NCBI RefSeq assembly: GCF_050436995.1
Contig: NC_134754.1
Span: 6,131,001-6,195,000 of the forward strand
Direction: 5' to 3'
From: Anticarsia gemmatalis
Taxonomy: Eukaryota > Arthropoda > Insecta > Lepidoptera > Erebidae
DNA: 64,000 nt
This document shows, one piece after another, positions 26,301 through 38,449 of this stretch; position 1 is the first letter of the stretch, and every line of letters begins with the position of its first letter. The notes under the pieces were generated by a model. That model saw nothing but the letters and a program-made list of their open reading frames with translations. It did no database searches and was not told the DNA's origin. The translations under genes and the position numbers were made by a program.

Positions 26301-28869
26301 TCGAAATAGATTTTATGTTAGAGTTAACTGGTATGAAAACATCAACAATGGAACATTCAATCAACTAATCATATTACGATTCATTTCAGATGCCGATTCT
26401 TTACAGTAGTATAATATCGTACAAATTTATCAGATCGATATAATATCATTCAGGTATACGTTCAGTCTTTACTATCTCACTATTCAGTGATAGAGTATGT
26501 GTTCTTTACGCAGAGTAAACTATAGCCCCGCCTACTACACACATTGTTTTCGTTGATGAATCGATGCCACACATTGAGTACCCAGGTGTTTGCAGTTGAC
26601 TGACATTGATACTTCAACAAGATAATCAACTAGGTCGATTATATAAATCGTTAAACCAGTCACCTTCTAGGCCATTAATCTTTTGGTAACAACTTAAACA
26701 GAAAACTAAGTAAAGAAATGAAAACCTTGCCTTGAAATTAATTATATCTGCAATAGAAAACTACGGCGGGTACCATAGAAATCCATAAATGATACCATGA
26801 ATTGATTATAGACTCTACTTAGAGTTAAGTACCGTCGCTAAGCTTGAATAAAATATTAAATAATCGTACTCATGCTTACAACGCGTCTCATATCAGAGCT
26901 TAACATTTTATAATGCTTGTATATGGGTCGATACAGATTTGTGCGACAGAAACTATGCAGACTAATGTAGAGGTCATAAACAATTTAAAATAGCACGATT
27001 ATATTTATATAGGTTATCAGCATATCTAATATAGGAGTATTATATCTGAACAATGATTAATTAACAAGCGATAGAGCTATCACTAATCGAGCTAAAGGTG
27101 TTTTTTAGGTTATCTGTGAATAAAACGTTCTGCAGTTACAATGCAGTACTCGTACCCGGTATAGTACAGGGTCACTTGTGTCACGCGACGCCATGTATTT
27201 TCTAAATTAACATACAAACCTAGTAGCATTGTATTAATGCCTAATCTTTATACATTAAAACACACCTATTTGTTGAATACTGCTTGACTACGGAAACGTG
27301 ATATACAGTAATAAAACTGAAGTAACTTCCATGTTGTTAAGACCTTATGATAAGTATCAGACAATGTCAAATTTCTTTGATAAGGATTTAAGTATTGTGT
27401 TTACACTTATGTAATAATAGTAGTTTTAGATATGAAATACATTACTTCTTATATTATCAAAAACAAGCGATTATGTTTATGTACCAACGAGATATCGTTG
27501 ACATATTTTTTTATTCGTCACATTTTTGTCCTAAATCTGGTACAGGACGGCAACAATTACGCAGCTTCTGTTTGATTATGACCTAAATAATTGATAACAA
27601 ATAACAACGATAAATCTATGTAAGCAAAATGTTAGCTAGAATAAATTTTTCAGTATAACCGAACTCGAATCTAATAGAGATAAATTCACGACTAAAAAGT
27701 TAAGTAAAGACTGACGACAGTGACTCTCAGTTGATCTTACTAAGAAAACTTTCATTCGAATATTGCTACTTTCTGCACTTTAAAATTCCACTCTCTATGA
27801 CGAATTGAAATTATTCAAACAAGATAATTAAAAATACCTTTTAAATGCAGCTGCTTTTAGAAATTTAACTTGGTTTTTGTGACCACACAGTTAAAACAGT
27901 GTCATAATATTTATTTAATTCTCTTTTACCTATTGATAAATTATTCTCTTTAAACGCTTGCCTTCATTTATAATATTTTCCAACATTTACGAAGTACCTA
28001 TTTTCTTTTTTCTCTCGGCAGTAAAAAACTTTTTTTTCTGACATCAGGTGTTTTCCAAAAATACCAACGAAATATTTAAAGTTTTATTTGTGTTTTTGGC
28101 AATAAGCTGCATGTCTGTACTTATGCGCGTAATGTTTACTGTGCCAAAAGACATTTTCGAATATCGGAAAAGTTTCTTGTACTTCTAGACTACAAATAAT
28201 AATGTGCACATAAAACTACACTTACCTGGGTAAGTATATGAAGAACTAAATATTATAAGTTCACAGTAATTCATAATATCATACATACATATGGTAAATG
28301 AATCCTAGTCTTCATTGATACTACAAAAGGTTACATCATTTCATTCCTCTACATGAAAGCATGTCATAATGAAATTGTGTTACACAAACAAACACTCCCC
28401 CATAAACAAACTGTCTTACTACCCGAGATTTTGGAGTAACGAAGAACGCTTGATTCACTACGTTCCTCCCCATAGGTAAACATAAGGAGCAAGTGCCTGA
28501 CAAGTTTACCTAAGGCATTTCGCGATACTATTTCTGTCCACAGATAAGCCTGACATTGAGGATGTGATCAATTAGAAAGGAAAGCGCGGCGCCGATTAAA
28601 CTTTACGTCTCAGTCACATGAAGGTTTACGCTTACAAGTTACAACACTGATCACATTTCTCAGTCAATACAAGATTGACCAGTTGCAACGAAAACGAGGC
28701 CAATAAACGTTACTTGCACTGCTCGCTCGTACGAAACAAATAAAAAGAATGTACTTTTACGAAATTTTAAAGGGTTTGGTGTAAGTATCCATATGTTTTA
28801 AATACTGTACGCTGACAACCACTTACCGAGCTTCCCCATCATTTCCTCTAAAGCATGATCCTTGTCCAT
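17333..28869 (-). CDS. SLC22 organic cation transporter, copy 2
   Basis: Twelve-helix plasma-membrane transporter of the SLC22 organic cation/carcinine group. Three coding exons: 28827-28869 (MDKDHALEEMMGKL plus one base), 20293-20404 (TM1: GDFGRYQCFQFILH ... VAAVPDH) and 17333-18827 (loop and TM2-TM12, stop TAA). Donors are GTAAGT and GTCAGT; the phases fit and give 549 residues, the usual family length. Visible hallmarks are the N-glycosylation sites NHT, NSS and NNT in the first loop, GRLSDKLGRK after TM2, DESPRWLWAQGR after TM6, and ELFPTVVRSSGVGLGSMCAS late in the protein. By eye it is well over half identical to copy 1, with the same exon phase. The first exon sits in a CpG-rich stretch 8.4 kb upstream of the TM1 exon. 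The same two leader exons could also serve copy 1. The substrate cannot be read from sequence. Confidence 0.92.
18828..20292 (-). other. Intron of SLC22 copy 2
   Basis: Separates the main exon from the TM1 exon. An open minus-strand stretch at 19566-19751 is followed by a good donor (GTAAGTAC near 19585), but its translation has no transporter similarity. It could be an untranslated or alternative exon; I do not call it. Confidence 0.5.
20405..28826 (-). other. 8.4-kb first intron of SLC22 copy 2
   Basis: AT-rich, without recognised coding sequence on either strand. Five ACTAGT palindromes cluster at 22264-22556. No recognisable transposon was seen. Large first introns in insects often hold enhancers, but nothing here proves that. 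Confidence 0.55.
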
Positions 28870-29200
28870 GGCTGTGGAGGTGTCTTGCGGCGGCGGGGTT
28901 GAAAGTTGTAAGTTCTGTAACGATATTCACAAACACCATTGATGGTAGAGTTATGTCGAACGCGCGGCGGCGTGAGTAGTGCAGGCGAACGCCAGGCGTG
29001 CGTGCCGGCGGACGAGCGAATGGATGGCAATCGGCGTGTCGTGGCGCCGACCGCGGGTCGGTTACCGCAATCGCGCGAAAAAAAACCTAACCTCTTATCT
29101 GTATTGGCCATACCTGTCAGTTCGGTGATCGTCGCCACCGCAGCAACCCGTCACACCAGCCGCTCTATCTGACTCCGACGAGCACGTACCACTGCAGCAC
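28830..29200 (-). promoter_or_regulatory. CpG-rich promoter / 5' UTR of SLC22 copy 2
   Basis: Strong local rise in GC and CpG (for example CGCGCGGCGGCG and GTCGTGGCGCCGACCGCGGG) around and upstream of the ATG at 28869, in an otherwise AT-rich region. It most likely contains the 5' untranslated region and transcription start. The divergent SLC22-like gene at 31614 lies on its other side and could use the same region. Confidence 0.5.
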
Positions 29201-31613
29201 TGTGCGAAAGTCACTAAAGTAACACTATCCACAAATCATGTAACCAACAAGCACATTAGCACTGTTGTTAGATTTAGTTATCACTAGTTTAATTAAATAT
29301 ATAACACCTACCCAATAAAAAGCTAAAATATTTTTATATTATTTATCACACTTTTTTAGCTGGAGTGTTAAAGATAAGTGATAACAGAATTCACGCATAG
29401 ATTGTAAATCCGGTGACAACATTGCAAAAACGATAGAGCATTCTAATGCATGATGAAAATGTAAAAAGTGTACCGCAGTTTAATATTTAACCACTGCAAC
29501 CTTGAATTATATAAGATAATATTGAGCGCTTAAAGACTTAAATTTTCCTCGAGAAAAGAAAGTTACGATAGTTTTCTTTAATATTTGTTCATGACACAAA
29601 AACAGTCATGAACACACGCAGTTGGCACTTTTATTTAAGGATAGCATAGTTAAAAATTTATGGAAAAGTTCTTCTGGACGTGATTTTTTCATGCGTTACA
29701 AGGAAAGCATTGGAATTAAAAAGAAAATTATTTCGATTTTCTTAACAATACTTCGTTAATAAAGCACAATAATATTCCCCACTTCAAAACATCGATATAA
29801 ATTGCTACTACAATTGCAAATGTTAGGTTATTAAAAACTAAAAGGAAATTCATAGGTTTTATTTCTGAGAATTATCGCAAAGTCAAGCTTTATTAAACGC
29901 TTGTATTCTCAGAAAACTATTGATTATAGAAACATTGATATTTGCTTGGATTTGTAGTAACTATATTTCAGCTAAGGTTCGTCTTGGACACAATTTAGAC
30001 AATATGCAAAGAAAATATGATTTATTCTCTACATTTTGGTAAATACGAATATAATTGGTAGGATTATTTAGAGCGCAGTGCTCGGCACCGTCAGTAGTCG
30101 TTTACATATGTTTATGGTGGATCTAGTAGACAAATGGAACACACATTGATAATAACCACAACAGGATCATAATACCGGCTACATTTGCGGTCATTATCCA
30201 CGTTACTATCATGACATAAAATATGTAATGTAAATATAGGCAGTTACCGTGCGGTTTTTTTATAATATTGACGTACACGAAGAGTACAGAGTTCCTAACG
30301 TTATCATTACTATCACTATATCGCATAACGTGTGTGAACATAACCTCAAAATTTGTGTGTATTCAAGCAAGTACTGTAATACCAAGGATTTTCAGTACAT
30401 ATTTCCCGAGAACGTTGTTATTTTTCTGTCAAGGAGTCGTACAATTATCAACATCTGCGCAAACGTACAAGTATATTTTTGTACGTCAAATAACTCACCG
30501 ACCTTAGTGTCCGATATCTATGAAATTAATTGTATTTGATTTTGTAATCGATATTTCCTTTGTTTCAATAACAATTTAGTTCCACATACAAGTAACACAC
30601 GAAAATATTAACTCAATTCTTACAAAACAATACAGTAAGTATTCATATAATCATTTTAGTCACACTACATATTCTTCGGATTATACTCAGACATAATAAA
30701 GATACGGACATTAGTTTTGTTGAATAATTAAGAAAATGTATCTGTTTTTACATTAGCTAATGTACATTTGTGGAAAAAGCAAACAAACTTTCAGTGACCG
30801 AACTATCTCCAATAGAACCGACTCAACCATTTGTGGTGTTCATGGTCAAATAAAGACGTCAATAAAATTATCTGTCGTTAAATATAAACAATGTAATAAT
30901 GCATTACGTACTTACACAGTAAATATTTTATAAACTCTAGCAAACGACTCATGGATAGCACTTTCTATACAAAATTTACGAGTCTTATCATTTTGGCTAA
31001 ATAGAAGTCTACACAGTTGAAATTATAGCTACGTATTGTTAGAGTAAAATTAACATAATAGTTAAATAACATTATCACACAGGTAACTACGTGAAAACGT
31101 ATGATAAGGCCCCGACAAATAAAATGGTTACGCCAATAACACATAAGTTTCCTTATTCCGAGTATTTTATGAGCATCCGTAGCCGTGCTACGAATTCAAA
31201 AAAAAATAATAACTCGTTTTATAATAGGAATGTTTTAAACCATTTATTGATTTATGCTTTATCATACAATCTCACGTACTACGACCATTATGTGTTTATA
31301 CCAAGCGCCATATGATGTTTATTACGAGAATAACTTTGCCATAATCACGTTGAATCGCAGGCGAATACCTAAGTACGATTATCCTTATAAGTTTACCTTT
31401 AAATGCTTATCGAAAACCTTAACAATAATAGGTTATAGCATCATGCTATTGGAAGGAAAGGAATATACCGTCATAGTAAAAAAACTTACTTCAAAAATCT
31501 ATATGGCCGTAATGTTTGACAAATACAAATTATGTCTATGTATGTAAATTATGTGTATAAAGTTAATTATTATGTAAAGTGAAGCAGTTTTATTTTATAA
31601 TTATTTGTTTTAG
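29201..31613. other. Intergenic between divergent SLC22 genes
   Basis: AT-rich. It must contain the unseen start-codon exon of the plus-strand SLC22-like gene, because the first exon I can identify begins inside a codon. No candidate is good enough to name. Confidence 0.45.
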
Positions 31614-34600
31614 CATTGGCACTATATATGAAGATGTGACGTCAGATGTTGTGGGTAGGATCGGCTCCTGGCAATGGCTAGTCACGTTTATTTCAGCCAC
31701 ACTCATGGTGCCCACATTGTTCAATCACTACGAAGATATGTTCCTACTGCATTCATCGGAAGTATTTTGTACTTCACCCAGTGAGACAGAGAACTCGAGT
31801 CTGTGTTTCGTAACATTGAAAAATGAAACTAAAACCGAATGCACGAATTGGCACTTCAAGTTGTTGTGGCTTATATGGCTGAAAAAGACGGTAATTTTTC
31901 TATTTTATTGTTTTATTTAGAGATAATACCTAATAAATATTATATACGAAGAGAAGGCTCTTCATACAAGTATATGGTACCAATATCAAGAATTGAAATA
32001 AAGTAAAAAAACAGTTCCATGAAAATCCATTTCCGTAAATTGAAAATGACTTGAGTATTATAATTATAGCGCACATTATAAATATTATTATTATACTCAC
32101 AAAGTAACAAATCTACAACAGCAAATTTATCCTTCGATGTTATCTTGTCGACTTAACTTAAAATTCTTACAAAATGTATTTCCTGAAAATGTAGTACTAA
32201 ATGTGTACGCTAGAGGCGCTGCTCCTGGATCTCCGATTAAAATATTTGACGATGATTGTGATTTAAGGAAAAGTTTTAATTATAATTGAATTGAATGAAC
32301 CTAATCTATACTAATATTATAAAGCTGAAGAGTTTGTTTGTTTGTTTGTTTGTTTGTTTGAACGCGCTAATCTCAGGAACTACTGGTCCGATTTAAAAAA
32401 TTCTTTCGGTTTTAGATAGCCCATTTATCGAGGAAGGCTATAGGCTATATAACATCACGCTACGGTCATTAGGAGCGGAGTAGTAACGAAAAATGTTACA
32501 AAAACGGGGAAAATTTTGATACATTCTCTTAGGTGACGCAAGCGAAGTTGCGCGGGTCAGCTAGTTTATTATAATTGGATAAACTATTAAATAATTGAGT
32601 GGATTTTTATTTTAATACAAACAAGTACGTAAAAGAAAGCTATGCGGTCTGCTATGTATATGAATTCTGAGTAAACTTGTTGTAGAGTTTTCTCTGCACG
32701 AGTTTGTGTGTTGACTACAAAATAATGCCAAGTATATTGTGATTCTACATGTTTCTAAGCCCTATATCTGTTTTGTTGTAGCGTCGAAATGCGTGCCAAT
32801 GCATTCATTACAATAATATACATTATTAATGAGACTATTCGGTATTACTCACTTAAACAGAAAATAAATTGACGAGTTAAAGTTCTATTATATTATACCT
32901 ACAGCGATATGAATATTTAGCGATATAATTTTGAAATGTACTAATTTTAATCGAATAATTCAAGGCTTAATTTTGTTGCAGTGGCTTGTATTTTGCGATG
33001 ACAAACTGAAGTTATTATCAACGGCTATCATTAGTAGATTTGGTTTGGTCTTCGGTTGTATCATTTTTGGCTTAGTATCGGACAGGTAAACATATTCATT
33101 TTATTAGTATAATAAATTAATAGTAGTGTGTCGTTTTAAAAAGCCAATGCCCACACCACACGTAAATAGACTGTAGATATCTTAATACAAAACTTTACAA
33201 CACATTGTATAATTTCATTTATTGACTCTACATTTTGCTTGCAACTTCGTTGAGTTGACGCCAGGGAACTTATTTGTCTAACTTTTCAAAAAGTAATTAT
33301 TTTATATTCTAATACTTATGAAAATTATATATATTTTATGCCAGGTTCAAACAATATTATTATACTAAGCAACCTGTCTTATCTATGAATTACCTACATT
33401 ATTAACTGAACTTCGCTGAACTGTAATATGTTGTCTGCTTATGTTCGCATAATAACTTTCTAATGTATTTTGTTAAAGCAATTTGAGTTGTTATAATAAT
33501 ATACAACAAAGTGTTAAAGACTCTTATTAAAAGCAGATAGAGTACCGAAATAAAAGAGTAGACAGAGTAACACAGAATATTGATAATTATGTATTTATAT
33601 ATGTTGAAGGGTTACGATTAAGGAACTTCATTCAAAATATGGTAATAAACAAGTTCAGGGTTTCGTGATTAGTAATTTTCCGCCTTTAGGATGTACGTAT
33701 ATGATTACTGTAATGAAGTTGCTACAGTATTTATAATTCCGTTAATGTTTCCGTGTAGGAGTGCGTGGTAACAGTTTACAAAAACAATATGGTTCTAAGA
33801 TCTAAGTTGTGTTTATTTGTACCTACTTGTAACTCCGATCAAAAAATGTTTAGATAATAATGTCTAATTAGGTACATAATACATGTGATAATTTTGTCTC
33901 TAGTTTTCTTGCAAGTAGTATACATATGCACTATTGTAACATCTTCCATACTGTAGGTATGACCGATTCTTATAACAAAAGCACCAGTTATCATATCTGC
34001 AGGTACATGACCCTTTCAAAGGTCGTCACTTCACTATACGCAGTATAAACATTATCTTACAACGTAAAACCATTATCTTCATGTTCTTACTTAATGTCTG
34101 ATTTTAGCTTTGGAAGACGAACCGCTATTATTCTAGATGTGTTTGCAGAACTTGTGTTTGGTCTAGTTATCACATTCTGTGATTCAGAAGGCTGGTTCCG
34201 ATTAATTGCATTTTTGAAATCATTATTTGGCAGCGCCAATTTCTATATGGGAATCATACTTGGTAAGATTGAACACTTCTATCAGACTATAAAACAGGTT
34301 TCAACAAAGTGATTGCGTCTATAGAACGTTGATTTAGTAATTACTTAGCGTTGCTGTCGATTATGACCGGAGGCGATCATTCACTTATATTGTAATAACT
34401 CCTTATCAAATACGTTCACACAAAGTCGTGCAACTCGCACGAACACTATTTAGTTCGTCCTACTTTACATATATTATGGTACTAATAAACAAATACTCTA
34501 TGTGAACAAGGATAAGTATAGGTGACTGTAATAATATTCATTTTATGTCACCATTCACTACTTATACTATATAATAATACGTGAAGTACTACAGCTACGA

Positions 34601-36875
34601 TTTTACCTTAATGAGCGCTTAATTATAAGTTAATACGGTGACCTTTAACGGCAGAGAAAAGCGAATCTAACACACCATTCCCTTGACCTTTTTCAGTCTG
34701 TGAAATAGCAAGTAATAAATGGCGGTCTTGGCTTTGCGTCCTTGTAATGTCCCCGCGGCTACTCAGAATGATCTGCATGGTCCCACTGGCTAATAGTGCA
34801 CCAAACCCTGAGACATACAGTTTTATTGCCTGTATATACTGCTGTTTCTGTTTTATATCTTTACGGTAAATATATATTATGCGCATTATAGAAATTTTCC
34901 AAGTAAAGGACATGTACTAACCGGTTTATATTAAGTTAATTAATATCATCAGCTTTGTAAGTGTATGTAGCTCGCCTAGATCTGATTTGCCCTCACCTCT
35001 GTAGCCGTTAACCTTGTCAAATTATGTTAGTTACGCATCAGTAGAACATAACAACAAGATCCTATACCTAAGTTTTTATTTAAGTCAAGGCACATATTTC
35101 TAAAAGGGGAGTGTAAAAGAAGTGCGTCTTTTGTTAACGATAAACACTTCGAGAATTTTACTCAATATTTTTATTTATTTTTATATTTTATTAACCCCCG
35201 ACGCAAAAATGGGAAGTTATAAGTTTGACTTGTCTATCTGTCTGTTGCATCATAACTCTCGAACAGATGCAGTGATTTCAATTTAGCTTTTTTATAAATA
35301 TTTGTTCTAGATGGAGTCCAGAGTCCCCACAATGGCTGCTATTCAACAGGAAAATAGCCGTGGCTGAAAAAATCTTACTAAGAGCCGCCAAAACCAACGG
35401 CATCACCCTCTGTAGTACTTTCAAGATAAGACCTATTAACTGTAGAGTATGTTTTCTTATACATAATTAATATTAAAATTACATATAGCCAACAGGCTTT
35501 TCTTTATTTTCTTACAGCATATGCAAAGCCTGTTCTCTCTTTTTTAATAATAGGTACGCACTGGTACTGTACATAATTAACTATTATCATAATTAACAAG
35601 TTCCCATGCAGTTAGAAATTGTAATATTATCTTATGTTAAGGATGTTCTTAGCAAAATGTGTGTCAGTACATTAATAATTTTGTTTCAGGCGTATAATTC
35701 GCTCGACGAAACAACGACTTGTATCGGAGTCATGTCGACCTATAATATTAGAATGTTATTTTTTGTAGCAACAATATTTTGGGCTCTATATTATTTTTTA
35801 TGGAGCTCACTATACGTAAGAATGTACAGTGAAGAAAACTCACAGTATTTATTAATTAAAGTGTTTTGTTTTATCGTCATGTTCACGTGCCTGACAATAG
35901 TTTCATCTCTGAAATTGACGCTACGATATTTGCTGTTAGCGCACATTTTATTAACAGGCACCTTTAGCGCTGGCATAAAGCTTTTCCGTAAAGTGAGTTT
36001 ATTTATTAATATCGATACGTATTGTTAACCTTAGAAATTAATTTTCAATAGATCAAGAAGTACCTACAAAATGTTAGTGTTTTTGTTTTGGCTACACAGA
36101 GAAAACGCATTAAAAAAAATATACAAGAAGGTACTCACCGTAACAGAGTTATGGATAGCATTTAAAAAAGATAACGTTTCGTAATTGTAACTACTATATA
36201 CTATATTGACATATTATTTTTAACTTTCAGGGAACTATACATAGCTTCTTCGCTTCTGTGGCGTTGGCATCAGGTCTAGTGGCACACGCTCTAATTCTCA
36301 ACATAACACCAAGACTTTTTGCCATCAACATACGTGCTACTTTTTTCGGGTGCTGTCATGCAACGGGTCAACTCGGCTCTATTATCAGCTACCTACTTTT
36401 CCTTTTTTGTCCTACGAGTGAAATAACACTCATGGCTGTGGAACTAGCGGTTACGGCAGTCTTGGCTGGATTGTGCTTTATCATTCCAAATGTTGATGAA
36501 AGGGAACTACCGGATATTGTAAAAGATATGGACTACTTCTCCGAGTAAGTACTTAAGGTCAATGAACTAATCGAATTAATAAAAATCATCGAGTTTCGAA
36601 CTGATAAATGGTAAATTAAGTGATAAAATTGTGACTTTTGTCTGGACAGATTATCGAAGCCTGTGCGGTGGGTGACACAAAAAACGAACTCTCCATCTCG
36701 TGAAGAAGTAGAGATGAGGGTCTATTCTTTCGGGAGCACTCAACGCAGTGTGTCATACAACCACTCCGATGAAAGACTGCCTGCCCGACGCATAGGCTGC
36801 ATACGAATCTGGCATGTTCTGATCAATTGCATTAGGAAAAAACTAGGCATGAAAATTGCTACAAATACATCTTAA
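31614..36875 (+). CDS. Divergent SLC22-like transporter, 5' partial
   Basis: MFS transporter related to SLC22. Exons: 31614-31890, 32982-33085, 34108-34262, 34697-34865, 35311-35446, 35690-35992, 36231-36544, 36650-36875. All splice phases agree and give 560 residues up to TAA; the start-codon exon is missing upstream. Diagnostic parts in order: GRIGSWQWLVTF (TM1), WLVFCDD before TM2, GLVSDSFGRR (the usual Arg/Lys after Asp is Ser), CEIASNKWRSWL (family EIASNxWR motif), RWSPESPQWL after TM6. The usual ELxPTVxR motif is eroded to TPRLFAINIRA. The tail after MDYFSE is about 75 residues and basic. It is far more divergent and more intron-split than the two minus-strand copies. It probably remains a membrane transporter, perhaps with changed substrate or coupling; a pseudogene is unlikely because eight exons stay open. 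Confidence 0.85.
32305..32564 (+). mobile_element. Non-autonomous Helitron-like element
   Basis: 260-bp insertion in an intron of the SLC22-like gene. It starts with TC (TCTATACTAATATTATAAAG), ends with CTAG, and sits exactly between A and T, as Helitrons do. A small hairpin, CGCAA-gcgaag-TTGCG, lies 8 bases before the 3' CTAG. It contains a TTTG microsatellite (about seven units) near its 5' end. The body (ATAGCCCATTTATCGAGGAA, GCGAAGTTGCGCGGGTCAG) is of a type I know to be abundant in Lepidoptera. No coding sequence. Confidence 0.75.
35191..35290 (+). repeat. Lepidopteran CCCCCGACGCAAAAA repeat
   Basis: TTAACCCCCGACGCAAAAA, then GTTATAAGTTTGAC, then TCTATCTGTCTGTTGCATC and a CTCTCGAACAGATG stretch: the pattern of a dispersed repeat common in moth genomes. 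It lies directly before the splice acceptor of the exon at 35311. Its class is unknown to me; a database search is needed. Confidence 0.55.
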
Positions 36876-37065
36876 TTACGAAAATTTTAAGTATTGAGCT
36901 TATCAGTAATGTTTCCGATACGTGAATGTGCAAGTGCATGAAAGTATGCAAGGAATTCGATTAAATGACAAATGTAGGCTATCTACTTGACAGATTTGGA
37001 AAATGTAAAGCTGTTTTAATTTGTTGGTATTAGTTGTAATGGATCGAAGGATAGTGAAAAGAGGC

Positions 37066-37071
37066 AATAAA
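37066..37071 (+). terminator. Candidate poly(A) signal of SLC22-like gene
   Basis: AATAAA 191 bases after the stop codon at 36875, the first consensus hexamer downstream that I can see. Confidence 0.45.
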
Positions 37072-38303
37072 AATAATTTAAGTACATTTACTATTTTATT
37101 GCATATTCCCTGTTTTAAACCCCAAAAGATTATTTTCACATACAGAACATCCAGACACCATTCGAGCTGTTCTGTTTTCAATTGAAATTATTGAAGAGGG
37201 CGCTTTAACTTTACTCACATTACTCACAAATTAAAGTTAATATACTTCGAGTACGAATGACTAAACACATGGTAAGGTTGATATGTCAAGGTATCGTTTA
37301 TCTGGCCCAAAATCGAAACATTACGTTGTTTGGCTAAAACGGAAATGAACTGACAATGAGTTAAATACAAGCCATTGAGAAAACTGCCAGTTGAACAATT
37401 TGCAATTTCACGGCTACTCTATTACTCTGCAAGGACGAATACATCGACAGCTGTGACGGCGTGTAGTAATAGAACATACGTATTGCGTCCTGAAATAGGT
37501 CTTACTTTTTATGGAAGCGTGTGCCTGCATTTATGTTAAGTTACTATTGCAATTCTATTTACAATGCATGTAGGATGTGCACGTTTCGCAAACCACACGA
37601 AATTCAATGAGCTGATTTACCTATATTATGTTGCAGTCGATTAAATATAAAATATACAACGAATGATCTTTCCGATTTAAATGGTTTTAAATGCTGTTAA
37701 TAACGTCGATCACTTCATGACATATATCAAAGTTGCTTTTTAAATTTTCATCCATCGGATTTTGATACACTCATTTTTGAAGCCAGGCGGGCCGCTGCAT
37801 CATTATAATAATGATAAATTAATAGAACATAGAGATATTCATCACTCATTTGCCAACACACATTGTTTAGTAGGTGTTTTGCAACTACACGCATAATGCA
37901 GACAGGTAGGTAAAGGCCTCTACGACACAATAATTCTATGTTGAATAGACGTTGTCTGGATATAATAATACAACTGTTTCAATATATATGTGCGTAATCT
38001 TTATTTCTTACTATAAAATAAAATTTTACTTAATATAACATGTGTGTCATTATTTTAACAATTATAACATTTTTTGAAATCGTTGAGATAAAGTCCTCAT
38101 CAACAATAACATTAAATACATAGACAGAATATTTTAATTAATTAAAACAAATATAGTTATGTCCTGGCAAGGAACAAAAAGGCGATCATTATATGTCAAT
38201 AAAAATGCATAAAATGACATCGAGTTAAACAATCAGTATAAATAATAATTAAAGCAAGGAAGAACACAAATTAGTTGCCAAATCAAAGGTCTTGAGGTGT
38301 CTT

Positions 38304-38449
38304 GTAGCGCAATTCTCTACAGTCGGTACTGTCGAGTATCGAGAGTTTGACATTTAAAATGTACTGCCAAAATAGTTCTTACGGAGCCCGATAGAGGCGC
38401 TCATCACATTTTCATGTAATTTGTCTCTAGTTGTAGAGAATCACGCTAC
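38304..38449. mobile_element. TIR element (MITE-like), copy B
   Basis: About 146 bp bounded by inverted ends: left GTAGCGCAATTCTCTAC (38304-38320), right GTAGAGAATCACGCTAC (38433-38449), matching at 15 of 17 positions when one is reversed. The body shares GTACTGCCAAAA and CCCGATAGAGGCGCT with 14641-14800. No clear target-site duplication. No coding capacity, so non-autonomous. Confidence 0.65.

Noticed and set aside
28848..29138. Open frames on both strands in the CpG-rich region near 29 kb
   Set aside because: Long frames are expected in GC-rich DNA, where stop codons are rare; only the MDKDHALEEMMGKL exon fits splicing and family expectation.
31579..31613. Starting the SLC22-like protein at an upstream in-frame GTG (31579)
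   Set aside because: No ATG in this frame before an upstream stop, and a good acceptor (TTTGTTTTAG) ends at 31613; an upstream start exon is required instead.
36545..36548. Stop codon TAA directly after the MDYFSE exon as the end of the SLC22-like protein
   Set aside because: The TAA overlaps a consensus GTAAGT donor, and an in-phase exon with a longer open frame follows at 36650 (split Glu codon GA/A).
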